A stretch of DNA of 64,000 bases from Flavobacteriaceae bacterium. GTDB taxonomy: Bacteria > Bacteroidota > Bacteroidia > Flavobacteriales > Flavobacteriaceae. The notes beneath the pieces are model-generated. The model ran no database searches. It saw only the letters and a list, made by a program, of their open reading frames with translations, and was not told where the DNA came from. Made by a program: the position numbers and the translations under genes. Position 1 is the stretch's first letter; the number at the start of each line of letters is the position of its first letter. Positions 9,247-18,470 of this stretch are shown here, one piece after another. The stretch covers positions 124,001 to 188,000 of the forward strand of contig JAHEET010000005.1 in the NCBI GenBank assembly GCA_024640565.1. Reading direction: 5' to 3'.

Positions 9247-10083
9247 TTACAACTTATTATATTTTAAAGCAACCCAATTATTTCTTTCGAGGGTGGTTTC
9301 CAATTTCAATTGGTATTTAGAAACTGCTGCATCTATCATAGGAATGTCTTCTTTGTAAAAACCACTCAAGAGCAATACCCCTTTTTCATTGAGGCAATTG
9401 GTATAGACCTCCATGTCCATCAACAAAATATTTCGATTGATATTTGCAATAATTACATCGTACTTTTTATCGGTCAACAACGTCGAATCTCCTTCAAAAA
9501 CAGAAATATGCTCGCAATTATTGCGTGCTACATTTTCAATAGAATTCAAATAACACCAGTTGTCAATATCAATTGCATCGGTTGGCTTGGCCCCTCTCAT
9601 CTCGGCAAAAATGGCTAGGATTCCAGTACCACATCCCATGTCCAATACTTTTTTATTTTCCAGTTCAAGTTGTAATAAGTGCTGCACCATCATGTGGGTG
9701 GTTTCATGATGCCCAGTTCCAAAACTCATTTTGGGTTCAATAACAATAGCATATTTCAAATTCGGATTTTCATGAAATGGGGCACGAATACTTACCATGT
9801 TATCTACCTCAATCGCTTCAAAATTCTCTTCCCATGCTGCATTCCAGTTGGTTTGGGCTACTTCATGCTGGGTATAAGCTATCGAAAACTCGTCTGAATT
9901 CAAGATAAAAATACCTTCTAGAAGCGCCTCGTTCCAGTTTTCTTTTTGAATGTAGGCAATAAGACCCTTATCATTCTCTACGAAACTTTCAAAACCAACA
10001 TTGCCCAACTCTGCAATTAGAATCTCGGTTGCGGGCTCTTTTGGGGTAACGGTAAATTTGTATTCTATGTAAATATTGTCCAT
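9247..10083 (-). CDS. prmA: Ribosomal protein L11 methyltransferase
   Basis: EPKMSFGTGHHETTHMMVQ...VLDMGCGTGILAI...IIANINRNILL. Confidence 0.94.
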   Translation of the reverse strand: MDNIYIEYKFTVTPKEPATEILIAELGNVGFESFVENDKGLIAYIQKENWNEALLEGIFILNSDEFSIAYTQHEVAQTNWNAAWEENFEAIEVDNMVSIRAPFHENPNLKYAIVIEPKMSFGTGHHETTHMMVQHLLQLELENKKVLDMGCGTGILAIFAEMRGAKPTDAIDIDNWCYLNSIENVARNNCEHISVFEGDSTLLTDKKYDVIIANINRNILLMDMEVYTNCLNEKGVLLLSGFYKEDIPMIDAAVSKYQLKLETTLERNNWVALKYNKL

Positions 10084-10113
10084 AAATAAGTGCTAATTCT
10101 ATTCAAAAAAAAA

Positions 10114-10142
10114 TGCATCAAGATTTTAAAAATCTTAATGCA
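10114..10142. terminator. Putative intrinsic terminator between tpiA and prmA
   Basis: TGCATcAAGATTTTAAAAATCTTaATGCA preceded by an A tract. Confidence 0.55.
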
Positions 10143-10183
10143 AATTTATTCCTTTTCTTTAAAAGAGCGTTGAATAACTTCTT

Positions 10184-10942
10184 TTATATTGCTTTAATGA
10201 TGGCTGTAAAATCTGCAGCGTTTAAAGCAGCACCACCTATTAATCCACCATCTACATCTGGTTTCGAAAAGATCTCTACCGCGTTTGCTGGCTTTACACT
10301 CCCTCCATATAAAATAGAAACGGCATCTGCGACATCTTGGCTGTATTGTTCTTTAATGATATTGCGAATAAATGCATGCATTTCTTGTGCTTGTTCTGGA
10401 CTCGCTGTCTCGCCCGTACCTATTGCCCAAACGGGTTCATAAGCCAATACTATATTTTTCCATGCAGCAGCTTCTAAATGAAACAATGCATTTTTTAGTT
10501 GACTTTCCACTACGCTAAAGTGGTTTCCCGATTTACGATCTTCTAACAATTCTCCAAAACAGAAAATTGCTTCCATATTGTTTTCTAGAGCGGCCGTAAC
10601 TTTCTCGGCTAAAAGGGCGTCCGTTTCACCAAAATAAGTTCTTCTTTCTGAGTGCCCCAGGATCACAGAAACAATCCCAACACTTTTTAACATGTCTGCA
10701 GAAATTTCACCTGTAAAAGCTCCCTTTTTTGCTTGGTGCATATTTTGTGCGACTACTTCAATATTGGAACCCTTTGCTTTTTCACAGCCACTAAAAAGGT
10801 TTACAAAAGTAGGCGCTACCAATACTCGGGTGTTTTCTAAAGAAACGTCCTTCAAGGAGGTTTGAAGCTCATTAATGAGCGTAGCTGTTTCTTCAATCGT
10901 ATTATTCATTTTCCAGTTTCCTGCAACAATTTTAGTTCTCAT
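10184..10942 (-). CDS. tpiA: Triosephosphate isomerase
   Basis: VAGNWKMNNT, SVILGHSERRTYF, VLAYEPVWAIGTG, ILYGGSVKPANA. Confidence 0.97.
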   Translation of the reverse strand: MRTKIVAGNWKMNNTIEETATLINELQTSLKDVSLENTRVLVAPTFVNLFSGCEKAKGSNIEVVAQNMHQAKKGAFTGEISADMLKSVGIVSVILGHSERRTYFGETDALLAEKVTAALENNMEAIFCFGELLEDRKSGNHFSVVESQLKNALFHLEAAAWKNIVLAYEPVWAIGTGETASPEQAQEMHAFIRNIIKEQYSQDVADAVSILYGGSVKPANAVEIFSKPDVDGGLIGGAALNAADFTAIIKAI

Positions 10943-11032
10943 GGTGCTAATGTTTAGTCGGTTTTAAAAATGTAAAATTAAGAAATGGAACAGAAAAAAA
11001 GCAGGTGAAAAAGAAATAGTTACGATAACGAT

Positions 11033-11533
11033 TTATTGGACTTCTTTCAATGCGGCAAGAATGCTTTTGTCTGAGGAGTTTGTTGCCTTAAAAAGGGAAA
11101 TTGCTCCCGTTTCATCAATGACCATATACCGCGGTATCCAACTTAAGTTGACAAAATCTACAAAGGCACCATTACGCATTCCTGTGGGTATATTATAATG
11201 TTCTCCACGCATCTGAAAGCGTTGAATCCCTCTTTTCCATGCGCTATTTTTTTTATCGACAGATAAAAATAAAAAAACAACTTCTGGAAACTCACGCTGT
11301 AAACGAGTGATGGTTGGCATTCCTTTAATACAATCGGCGCACCAGGATGCCCATATATCAATCAATACTTTTCTTCCTTTGTAATTGGAAAGAACCTCTT
11401 TCAATGTTGCTTTTTCACCCCCAAGGGCGGTTAAAACCGTTGCATTGGCTGCATTGGAAAATTGGGTAGGAGTTTCAAAATTACAGCGAGGCATGAAAAT
11501 TGCAAGTACAAGTAATAGAATGTATTTTTTCAT
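11033..11533 (-). CDS. TlpA-like thioredoxin-fold protein
   Basis: MKKYILLLVLAIFMPRC signal region; VLIDIWASWCADCIKGMPTI CxxC motif. Confidence 0.87.
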   Translation of the reverse strand: MKKYILLLVLAIFMPRCNFETPTQFSNAANATVLTALGGEKATLKEVLSNYKGRKVLIDIWASWCADCIKGMPTITRLQREFPEVVFLFLSVDKKNSAWKRGIQRFQMRGEHYNIPTGMRNGAFVDFVNLSWIPRYMVIDETGAISLFKATNSSDKSILAALKEVQ

Positions 11534-11535
11534 AA

Positions 11536-12609
11536 TTATTGCAATCGAATTCTTGGGTCTAACCAACTATAAATAATATCTACAAGTATATTAATGAGTA
11601 TGAATAAAGTAGCAATAACCAACACACTTCCCATAATTATCGGCAGATCCAGCGTGTTTAATGCGTTTACAATCTCCTTCCCAAGCCCGTTCCAATTAAA
11701 AATATATTCAATAAAAACAGCGCCTGCCAACATGGAGGCAAACCACCCAGAAATTGCGGTAACTACTGGATTTAGTGCATTTTTAAGGGCGTGTTTTCTT
11801 ACAACATTAAAGGTACTTAGTCCTTTTGCCCTAGCGGTTCTTATGTAATTTTCATTGAGCACTTCTAGTAATGAATTTCGCATTAATTGAATGATCACTG
11901 CCAGCGGCCGAATTCCTAAAACAATGGCTGGCAGGAGTAGGTTTTTAAGTTGCAAAGTACTTCCTTCTCCAAAATCATCCACTTCATACAAACTACCGGT
12001 CATTTCTAGACCAGTAAACTCATGAAGGACAAAACCGAACAACCAGGCAAATAAAATTGCTGAGAAAAAGGAAGGAACACTCATTCCCAAGGTACTGATG
12101 ATGGCTGTAATTCTATCGAAAAAAGAATCTTTGTAAATGGCGGATAACACCCCTAAAAACAACCCAATAATAATGGCAATTGAAATAGCGGAAAGGGCCA
12201 AAATGGCGGTATTTGGGAGTGTTTCGCGAATCACTGTAGCCACTTTTTTACCGTTTTTTTGAAACGATGCTCTCAAATATGGGAATTTTAATACAACGGT
12301 TTGATTTTGGGTTGAAAAAAGTGAATGATACGAAAACGTATTGGCGGATAAAGCCGTATAATGCGCTGCTGAATTACTATGAACAGAGATTGGAGAAAGG
12401 TCGTTTAAATAATAAAAGTATTGGGTAAGCAAGGGCTTATCGAAACCATATTTTTGTTGAATTGCTTGCAATTGTGCAGTATCTTGGCGCTGATCTAAAA
12501 GCATTCTTGAGGGGTCGCCCAAAAGATTGAAAAGAAAAAAAATCACGGTTACAACACCAAACAGGGTAAGGAATCCATAGAAAATTTTATTTAAAATATA
12601 GCCAATCAT
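11536..12609 (-). CDS. ABC transporter permease, DppB/OppB-like
   Basis: 357 aa; FNLLGDPSRMLL, LSAIYKDSFFDRITAIISTLGMSVPSFF, NYIRTARAKGLSTFNVVRKHALKNALNPVVT (EAA-loop). Confidence 0.93.
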   Translation of the reverse strand: MIGYILNKIFYGFLTLFGVVTVIFFLFNLLGDPSRMLLDQRQDTAQLQAIQQKYGFDKPLLTQYFYYLNDLSPISVHSNSAAHYTALSANTFSYHSLFSTQNQTVVLKFPYLRASFQKNGKKVATVIRETLPNTAILALSAISIAIIIGLFLGVLSAIYKDSFFDRITAIISTLGMSVPSFFSAILFAWLFGFVLHEFTGLEMTGSLYEVDDFGEGSTLQLKNLLLPAIVLGIRPLAVIIQLMRNSLLEVLNENYIRTARAKGLSTFNVVRKHALKNALNPVVTAISGWFASMLAGAVFIEYIFNWNGLGKEIVNALNTLDLPIIMGSVLVIATLFILINILVDIIYSWLDPRIRLQ

Positions 12610-12671
12610 TAAAACAAAGATAGTAGAAAGTCCTAAAAAAATGTACCTTTACAAAACTTTTATTCGCAAAG

Positions 12672-13496
12672 ATGACTACACAAGAATTGGTTGTTGAAAT
12701 ACACAAAAAAAAATCTTTTTTATGCATTGGTTTGGATGTCGATATGACAAAAATTCCAGCTTATTTACTTGAAGAAGAAGATCCTATTTTTGCTTTTAAC
12801 AAAGCCATTATAGATGCAACAAACCACCTATGTGTTGCCTACAAACCCAATACAGCTTTTTATGAAGCCTATGGAATTAAGGGCTGGATCTCTTTGCAAA
12901 AAACAATTGCATACCTCAATAAAAACTATCCAGAAATTTTTACGATTGCAGATGCAAAGCGAGGAGATATTGGGAATACATCTACCATGTATGCCAAAGC
13001 TTTTTTGGAAGACTTGGCTTTTGATTCCGTTACCGTTGCTCCATACATGGGAAAAGATTCTGTGGAACCCTTTTTGGCATTTGAAGACAAACACACGATT
13101 CTCTTGGCATTAACATCGAATGAGGGTGCTTTTGATTTTCAAACCAAAAAAATCAATGATCACGAAGTATATCAACATGTTTTAGAAACTTCTAAATCTT
13201 GGAAAAACGCAGCGAATTTAATGTATGTGGTGGGGGCTACAAAGGCCACTTACTTCAAAGAAATTAGAAAAATCATTCCAACTTCCTTTTTATTGGTCCC
13301 AGGTGTGGGGGCTCAAGGTGGGAATTTGCAGGAGGTGTGTAGATATGGGATGTCAGAAAATATAGGTTTGCTTATCAACTCCTCTCGAGGTATTATTTAC
13401 GCAGCAAATGATGAAAATTTCGCAAATGCAGCAGCAGGAAAAGCAAGAGAACTACAACAACAAATGGCGGTAATCTTGGCGGGTAATACGATCTAA
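12672..13496 (+). CDS. pyrF: Orotidine 5'-phosphate decarboxylase
   Basis: [39 protein letters not shown]. Confidence 0.95.
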   Translation: MTTQELVVEIHKKKSFLCIGLDVDMTKIPAYLLEEEDPIFAFNKAIIDATNHLCVAYKPNTAFYEAYGIKGWISLQKTIAYLNKNYPEIFTIADAKRGDIGNTSTMYAKAFLEDLAFDSVTVAPYMGKDSVEPFLAFEDKHTILLALTSNEGAFDFQTKKINDHEVYQHVLETSKSWKNAANLMYVVGATKATYFKEIRKIIPTSFLLVPGVGAQGGNLQEVCRYGMSENIGLLINSSRGIIYAANDENFANAAAGKARELQQQMAVILAGNTI

Positions 13497-13514
13497 ACTT
13501 CTTGAATGCAAATC

Positions 13515-13718
13515 TCAAGAAAATTCTTTCTCTAAGTAAGAAACCCTACTTATTTTACTCAAAATTTTCATGGCTTTAAAGGCGGCATTGTCGCTTTTAT
13601 TTTCATCAATATAGCGGTAATTGTCAGACTGCTCTACAAGCCTACGATACCTTTCTTCAAGATGTTTTTTATAACTAAGTAGTTGGTTTATGCGCGACAT
13701 TCTTCTTTTTTGAGGCAT
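13515..13718 (-). CDS. Hypothetical protein (67 aa), basic
   Basis: Intact ORF in intergenic space, no competing ORF. Confidence 0.6.
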   Translation of the reverse strand: MPQKRRMSRINQLLSYKKHLEERYRRLVEQSDNYRYIDENKSDNAAFKAMKILSKISRVSYLEKEFS

Positions 13719-13768
13719 TTAAATATACACAAATAAAAAGAACAAACAAGAAACAGTACGTTTAGCAC

Positions 13769-15394
13769 TTAAATTTTAAGGATTTTATAGGTAGAAGTCG
13801 CTCCTTTTGAAGTGAATTTTAGCATGTAAACACCTTTGTTAAGTGAAGATAAATCGTGTTCTTCTGTTGATGCATTTTGAACGAAAGAGGCAACTTTCTC
13901 TCCCAACAAAGAGTAAACCGATCCTTTTACACCAATAAGATTCGGATGAACTTGGATGGTTACGTTATTGACAACAGGATTCGGATACACTTTGATAGCA
14001 TCCAAACTCGCATCTTCTTTAACAGACGCAGTCCCTTCTTGATAAACACGTACATAATCAATAATCATATCACTCTCGGTAAAAGAAGCGATAATACTCG
14101 GCTGAATGGCTGTATTCAATAAAATATATTGATCTGCATCGAAAGGCCATGTACTGGCGTTTCTTACTTCTGGCTGATAGGTATAGTGATGTACACCGTC
14201 TACTTTAAAAACCATTTTTGTCGGATACCACTCTAAAGAATACACATGATAGGCAGTAGAAGCTGTAGGAATAGTTTGTCCTCCGTGATTGACCGTTCCT
14301 CCATGGCTTGATGGGGTATGCATGGCGCTTTGAACAAAGTTTTGATTGGTTCCCCAATGTTCCATAATATCAATTTCTCCACAAGCTGGCCAACTTACGG
14401 TTCCATACCCTTGAGTCTGCCAGTAAGCACCCGTTTCTGAAATATTTTTCCCCAACATCCAAATGGCTGGCCAGGTTCCAACACCTGTTGGTAAAATGGC
14501 TCTTACTTCTACTTTCCCATAAGTAAAAGCGAACTTCGAGTTCAACCTTGCAGATGTATACTGCTTGGTATGCCCCTGGTCTGTATAGGTTTCTTTTTTT
14601 GCAACTAAATGCATGGCTCCATTGGAGAGATAAGTATTATCGATTCTATCTGTATAGTGCTGTATTTCTCCATTATACCAGCTTCCACCGGAAGGCAACT
14701 GGGTTTGATGAAACCATTTGTCTGAATCGATAGCTCCTGAACCATCAAACTCATCGGACCAAATTAATTGGTCATAAACAGCATCATCACCCGAACCTGG
14801 ATCTGAAGTGTCTTCTAACACGCCATCGTAGATAAAATCATCAATGTAAGCGGTTACAGTGCTTGAATTATTCTCGTCATTCACCTGCAACAATACACGA
14901 TTAAAATCGGTTCTTGCAATCGGTGGTCCAGAATTTGCATTGTAATTTAAGTAACTGTCATTTTCAAAATCAAAAGTAAGGGTTTGCCATTGATCTAAAA
15001 CAAGTGTTTTAATAATTTCAGATTGTGTTTCCCATACTGCTCCTATGTTTGCATTTTGTAATTTTAAAGAGAGTTGATTGGTTTCATTTCCAGAGATGCC
15101 ACTCGAGGGAACGTATATTTTCAAAGAAAAAGTATGCCCCGTTGATAAATCAAAATTAACGGGTGTATCAAAACGAACATTGGCATAAGCGCCTCCAGTA
15201 TCGGTATATTTTAAAACGGTATTTGAAGTATTGATTCCCGTTTGAAAAGGGTTTGAAAACTCAGTATCAATTCCACAATCATCCCCTGCCCAAGTTGTGA
15301 TGGTACCGTTTCCTTCAAAGTCATCCTCAACGGTCTCTTGCGCACTGAAGTGTAACGAACATACTACTAGTAAAGCGGTCAATATTTTTTTCAT
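13769..15394 (-). CDS. Secreted GH16 endo-beta-glucanase (laminarinase-like) with N-terminal carbohydrate-binding-like domain and T9SS sorting domain
   Basis: LIWSDEFDGSGAIDSDKW...GEIDIMEHWG (GH16 ExDxxE); C-term VYPNPVVNNVTIQV...LNKGVYMLKFTSKGATSTYKILK. Confidence 0.93.
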   Translation of the reverse strand: MKKILTALLVVCSLHFSAQETVEDDFEGNGTITTWAGDDCGIDTEFSNPFQTGINTSNTVLKYTDTGGAYANVRFDTPVNFDLSTGHTFSLKIYVPSSGISGNETNQLSLKLQNANIGAVWETQSEIIKTLVLDQWQTLTFDFENDSYLNYNANSGPPIARTDFNRVLLQVNDENNSSTVTAYIDDFIYDGVLEDTSDPGSGDDAVYDQLIWSDEFDGSGAIDSDKWFHQTQLPSGGSWYNGEIQHYTDRIDNTYLSNGAMHLVAKKETYTDQGHTKQYTSARLNSKFAFTYGKVEVRAILPTGVGTWPAIWMLGKNISETGAYWQTQGYGTVSWPACGEIDIMEHWGTNQNFVQSAMHTPSSHGGTVNHGGQTIPTASTAYHVYSLEWYPTKMVFKVDGVHHYTYQPEVRNASTWPFDADQYILLNTAIQPSIIASFTESDMIIDYVRVYQEGTASVKEDASLDAIKVYPNPVVNNVTIQVHPNLIGVKGSVYSLLGEKVASFVQNASTEEHDLSSLNKGVYMLKFTSKGATSTYKILKI

Positions 15395-15573
15395 GGGGCT
15401 ACAATTATTTACTCAAAGAAAGAAACTTTTTTATGGCAACGCAAAAAAAAGACCTATACAACTACCATACATAAGTGCGTTGAATTGCTAAAACACTCAC
15501 TATGAAATTATTAGAAAACAAAAAAAACGTTAGTAATTCAGAATCAACCATACCCAAGTTAGGTAATTTTTGA

Positions 15574-15738
15574 CTAGTAAAAATTAGCTGTTTTTTTATC
15601 AAAGCCATAGGGACAATGTTTGCAACCACTTTTACAACAATGCCCTCTTTTTAGATGGTATTTCTCGGTAAAAACTTTATACCCCTGGGCATTTACGTAA
15701 TAATCTCCTTCTTCTAAAGGTATTCGCTTGTTATACAT
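15574..15738 (-). CDS. Small Cys-rich DUF5522-like protein (54 aa), not in supplied ORF list
   Basis: MYNKRIPLEEGDYYVNAQGYKVFTEKYHLKRGHCCKSGCKHCPYGFDKKTANFY*. Confidence 0.8.
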   Translation of the reverse strand: MYNKRIPLEEGDYYVNAQGYKVFTEKYHLKRGHCCKSGCKHCPYGFDKKTANFY

Positions 15739-15766
15739 TTTACAAAAATAAGGGTTTCCCCCTAAA

Positions 15767-15793
15767 AAAAAGCGTTCAAAGAGAACGCTTTTA
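15767..15793. terminator. Intrinsic terminator
   Basis: AAAAGCGTTC AAAGA GAACGCTTTT. Confidence 0.8.
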
Positions 15794-15798
15794 CATTT

Positions 15799-16341
15799 TT
15801 ATTCTATTCGGATAGTGGGTGGATATTTCGCAAGAATTTCGTTGACAAATTCTTTGATTCGGCGTTCTTTTTTTTCGCGACTCTGCATGCGTAAAGCTCC
15901 TGTACCAATTCCTTGCCAGATCAATTCTTTCTTTTTCCGATCTATAAAATCAATAAAAAGCGTTCCCTCAGAATATTGCGAAATACTCATATTTGTATTC
16001 ATCCCATTCATCATCCAAGGGTTCCATCCCCAGCCAAAACCATAGCCAAAATTATTTTGATTGACGTTTACTTTTTCTCTTGATTTGGTAAAAATACTCA
16101 CCAGCATCTCTGGATTTTCAGATTTGGTAAATCCTTTTGCCTTTAATTCTGAAGAAATGGCGCGTAAAATTCTTTTTTTATCCAAATCAGAAATACCCGA
16201 TTTATCAATTCCGGGCTTGTAAAAAGCAAATGTTTTGTACTTTTTAAAATCTACATTCTCGTCATAATCTGCGAGAACTTTCACAGAATAACAAGAAGTT
16301 AGAAATGCAAGGCTAAGAAATAAAAACAGGTAGTTTTTCAT
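15799..16341 (-). CDS. DUF4136-like lipoprotein
   Basis: LAFLTSCYSVKVLADYDENVDFKKYKTFAFYKPG; lipobox and DUF4136-type opening. Confidence 0.82.
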   Translation of the reverse strand: MKNYLFLFLSLAFLTSCYSVKVLADYDENVDFKKYKTFAFYKPGIDKSGISDLDKKRILRAISSELKAKGFTKSENPEMLVSIFTKSREKVNVNQNNFGYGFGWGWNPWMMNGMNTNMSISQYSEGTLFIDFIDRKKKELIWQGIGTGALRMQSREKKERRIKEFVNEILAKYPPTIRIE

Positions 16342-16351
16342 AATATTACTT

Positions 16352-18340
16352 TTAAATTATCGTGTTTATTAAGGCATCGTCTACTATATTTGGCAAGGTA
16401 ACTTTTAAATTTTCCTCAGATTTCATTGCTCTGTTAATCGCAAATAAAGCTGCTTCATTTCTAGCCCAACTTCTTCTTGAGATTCCATTAGTAACATCCC
16501 AAAAAAGCATAGATTCCAATCGCTTCGATGCAGACTTAGAACCATCAATAAGCATGCCAAAACCTCCATTAATCACTTCTCCCCAGCCTACACCTCCTCC
16601 ATTATGGACAGAAACCCAAGTAGCACCTCTAAAACTATCTCCAATTACATTTTGAATTGCCATGTCTGCAGTAAACTTAGAACCATCATAGATATTGGAT
16701 GTTTCGCGGTATGGCGAATCGGTTCCAGAAACATCATGGTGATCTCTTCCTAAAATGACATTTCCAATTTCTCCTCGTTTAATAGCTTTATTGAATGCTT
16801 TTGCAATCTTTATTCGCCCTTCAGCATCTGCATATAAAATTCGTGCTTGAGACCCTACCACCAAGTTGTTCTTTTGTGCACATTGTATCCATTGAATATT
16901 ATCGGCCATTTGTTGCTGAATCTCTGGAGGTGATTGCTGTTTTATTTTCTCTAATACCCTACAAGCGATTGCATCTGTTTTTACCAAATCTGCTGGATCT
17001 CCAGATGCACATACCCATCTAAAAGGTCCAAAACCATAATCAAAACACATGGGCCCCATAATGTCTTGCACATAACTCGAATATTTAAAATCTACCTTAT
17101 TGTCTGCCATCACGTCGGCTCCTGCCCTGCTAGCTTCTAGTAAAAAAGCATTTCCGTAATCGAAAAAATAGGTACCTCTGGCAGTGTGTTTATTAATCGC
17201 GTTTGCATGTCTTTTCAATGTTTCTTGTACTTTTTCTTTAAACAATGCTGGGTTTTCTGCCATCATTGTATTGGCTGCCTCAAAAGAAAGATCCGCCGGA
17301 TAATACCCCCCTGCCCATGGATTGTGAAGGGAGGTTTGATCAGAGCCTAAATCGACATGTATCCCTACTTTATCAAATTTTTCCCAAACATCCACAACAT
17401 TCCCCAAATAGGCCAATGAAACTACTTCTTTTGATAATTTTGCTGATTTTACTCTAGCAACTAGCACATCCAAATCCGTTATTTTCTCATCAATCCAACC
17501 TTGATTCAGTCGTATTTGAGTAATTTTTGGATTTACTTCCGCACATACGGTGATACAGCCTGCAATGGTTCCTGCTTTGGGTTGTGCTCCAGACATTCCT
17601 CCCAAACCAGAAGTCACAAAAAGATTCCCAGCAGGAGTTTTATTAATTTTTCGAAAAGCATTCAACACCGTAATGGTTGTGCCATGAACAATTCCTTGAG
17701 GACCAATATACATATAACTACCCGCTGTCATTTGCCCATACTGAGACACACCCAATGCGTTCATCTTCTCCAAATCGTCTGGTTTGGAATAATTGGGAAT
17801 TACCATTCCGTTGGTCACCACAACTCGAGGTGCATTTTTATGCGATGGGAATAATCCCATTGGATGCCCAGAGTACATGGTCAATGTTTGTTTGTCTGTC
17901 ATCTCAGAAAGGTATTTCATGGTTAATAAATACTGTGCCCAATTTTGGAAAACAGCACCATTGCCTCCATAAGTAATCAATTCATGTGGGTGTTGGGCAA
18001 CAGCATAATCCAAATTGTTCTGAATCATGAGCATAATTGCTTTTGCTTGGGTAGACTTTCCTGGGTATTCAGAAATTGCTCTAGCTTTCATCTCATATTC
18101 CGGGCGAAAGCGATACATGTAAATACGCCCATAGTTCGCCAATTCTTCCGCAAATTCTGGTAATAATGTGGCATGATGCTTTTTGTCAAAATACCGAAGT
18201 GCATTTGTAAGGGCTAATTTTTTCTCGGAAGAAGTTAAAATATCTTTTCGTTTTGGCGCATGATTTATTGCGACTTCATATTCTTTTTTTTTGGGCAAAA
18301 CGTCTGGAATTCCTTGTTGTATTTGAGCGGCAAATGTCAT
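16352..18340 (-). CDS. hutU: Urocanate hydratase
   Basis: 662 aa; YGGNGAVFQNWAQYLLTMKYL, SGLGGMSGAQPKAG, HNGGGVGWGEVINGGFGM. Confidence 0.95.
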   Translation of the reverse strand: MTFAAQIQQGIPDVLPKKKEYEVAINHAPKRKDILTSSEKKLALTNALRYFDKKHHATLLPEFAEELANYGRIYMYRFRPEYEMKARAISEYPGKSTQAKAIMLMIQNNLDYAVAQHPHELITYGGNGAVFQNWAQYLLTMKYLSEMTDKQTLTMYSGHPMGLFPSHKNAPRVVVTNGMVIPNYSKPDDLEKMNALGVSQYGQMTAGSYMYIGPQGIVHGTTITVLNAFRKINKTPAGNLFVTSGLGGMSGAQPKAGTIAGCITVCAEVNPKITQIRLNQGWIDEKITDLDVLVARVKSAKLSKEVVSLAYLGNVVDVWEKFDKVGIHVDLGSDQTSLHNPWAGGYYPADLSFEAANTMMAENPALFKEKVQETLKRHANAINKHTARGTYFFDYGNAFLLEASRAGADVMADNKVDFKYSSYVQDIMGPMCFDYGFGPFRWVCASGDPADLVKTDAIACRVLEKIKQQSPPEIQQQMADNIQWIQCAQKNNLVVGSQARILYADAEGRIKIAKAFNKAIKRGEIGNVILGRDHHDVSGTDSPYRETSNIYDGSKFTADMAIQNVIGDSFRGATWVSVHNGGGVGWGEVINGGFGMLIDGSKSASKRLESMLFWDVTNGISRRSWARNEAALFAINRAMKSEENLKVTLPNIVDDALINTII

Positions 18341-18366
18341 AAAAGTTCTATTTTCAAAATCTAAAA

Positions 18367-18374
18367 CAAATATA
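18367..18374 (-). promoter_or_regulatory. Putative -7 box for hutU
   Basis: TATATTTG on - strand, about 27 nt upstream of the start. Confidence 0.55.
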
Positions 18375-18470
18375 TTTCTTTTTTAAATACTTTAATTAAC
18401 TATTCAAAAAAATAGCGTTTCTTTTAGGAAATCCGTAAATTGCACCTTGAATTTTCTATCAAATTTACGA

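Noticed and set aside
17501-17976. Overlapping 117-aa and 99-aa + strand ORFs within hutU
   Set aside because: Antisense shadow ORFs in two frames over the urocanate hydratase gene.
18447-18470. Upstream start of icmF as given in the ORF track (MNFLSNLR...)
   Set aside because: B12-binding homology fits a start at MEQIKPHKP (18471); the longer N-terminus is probably 5' UTR.
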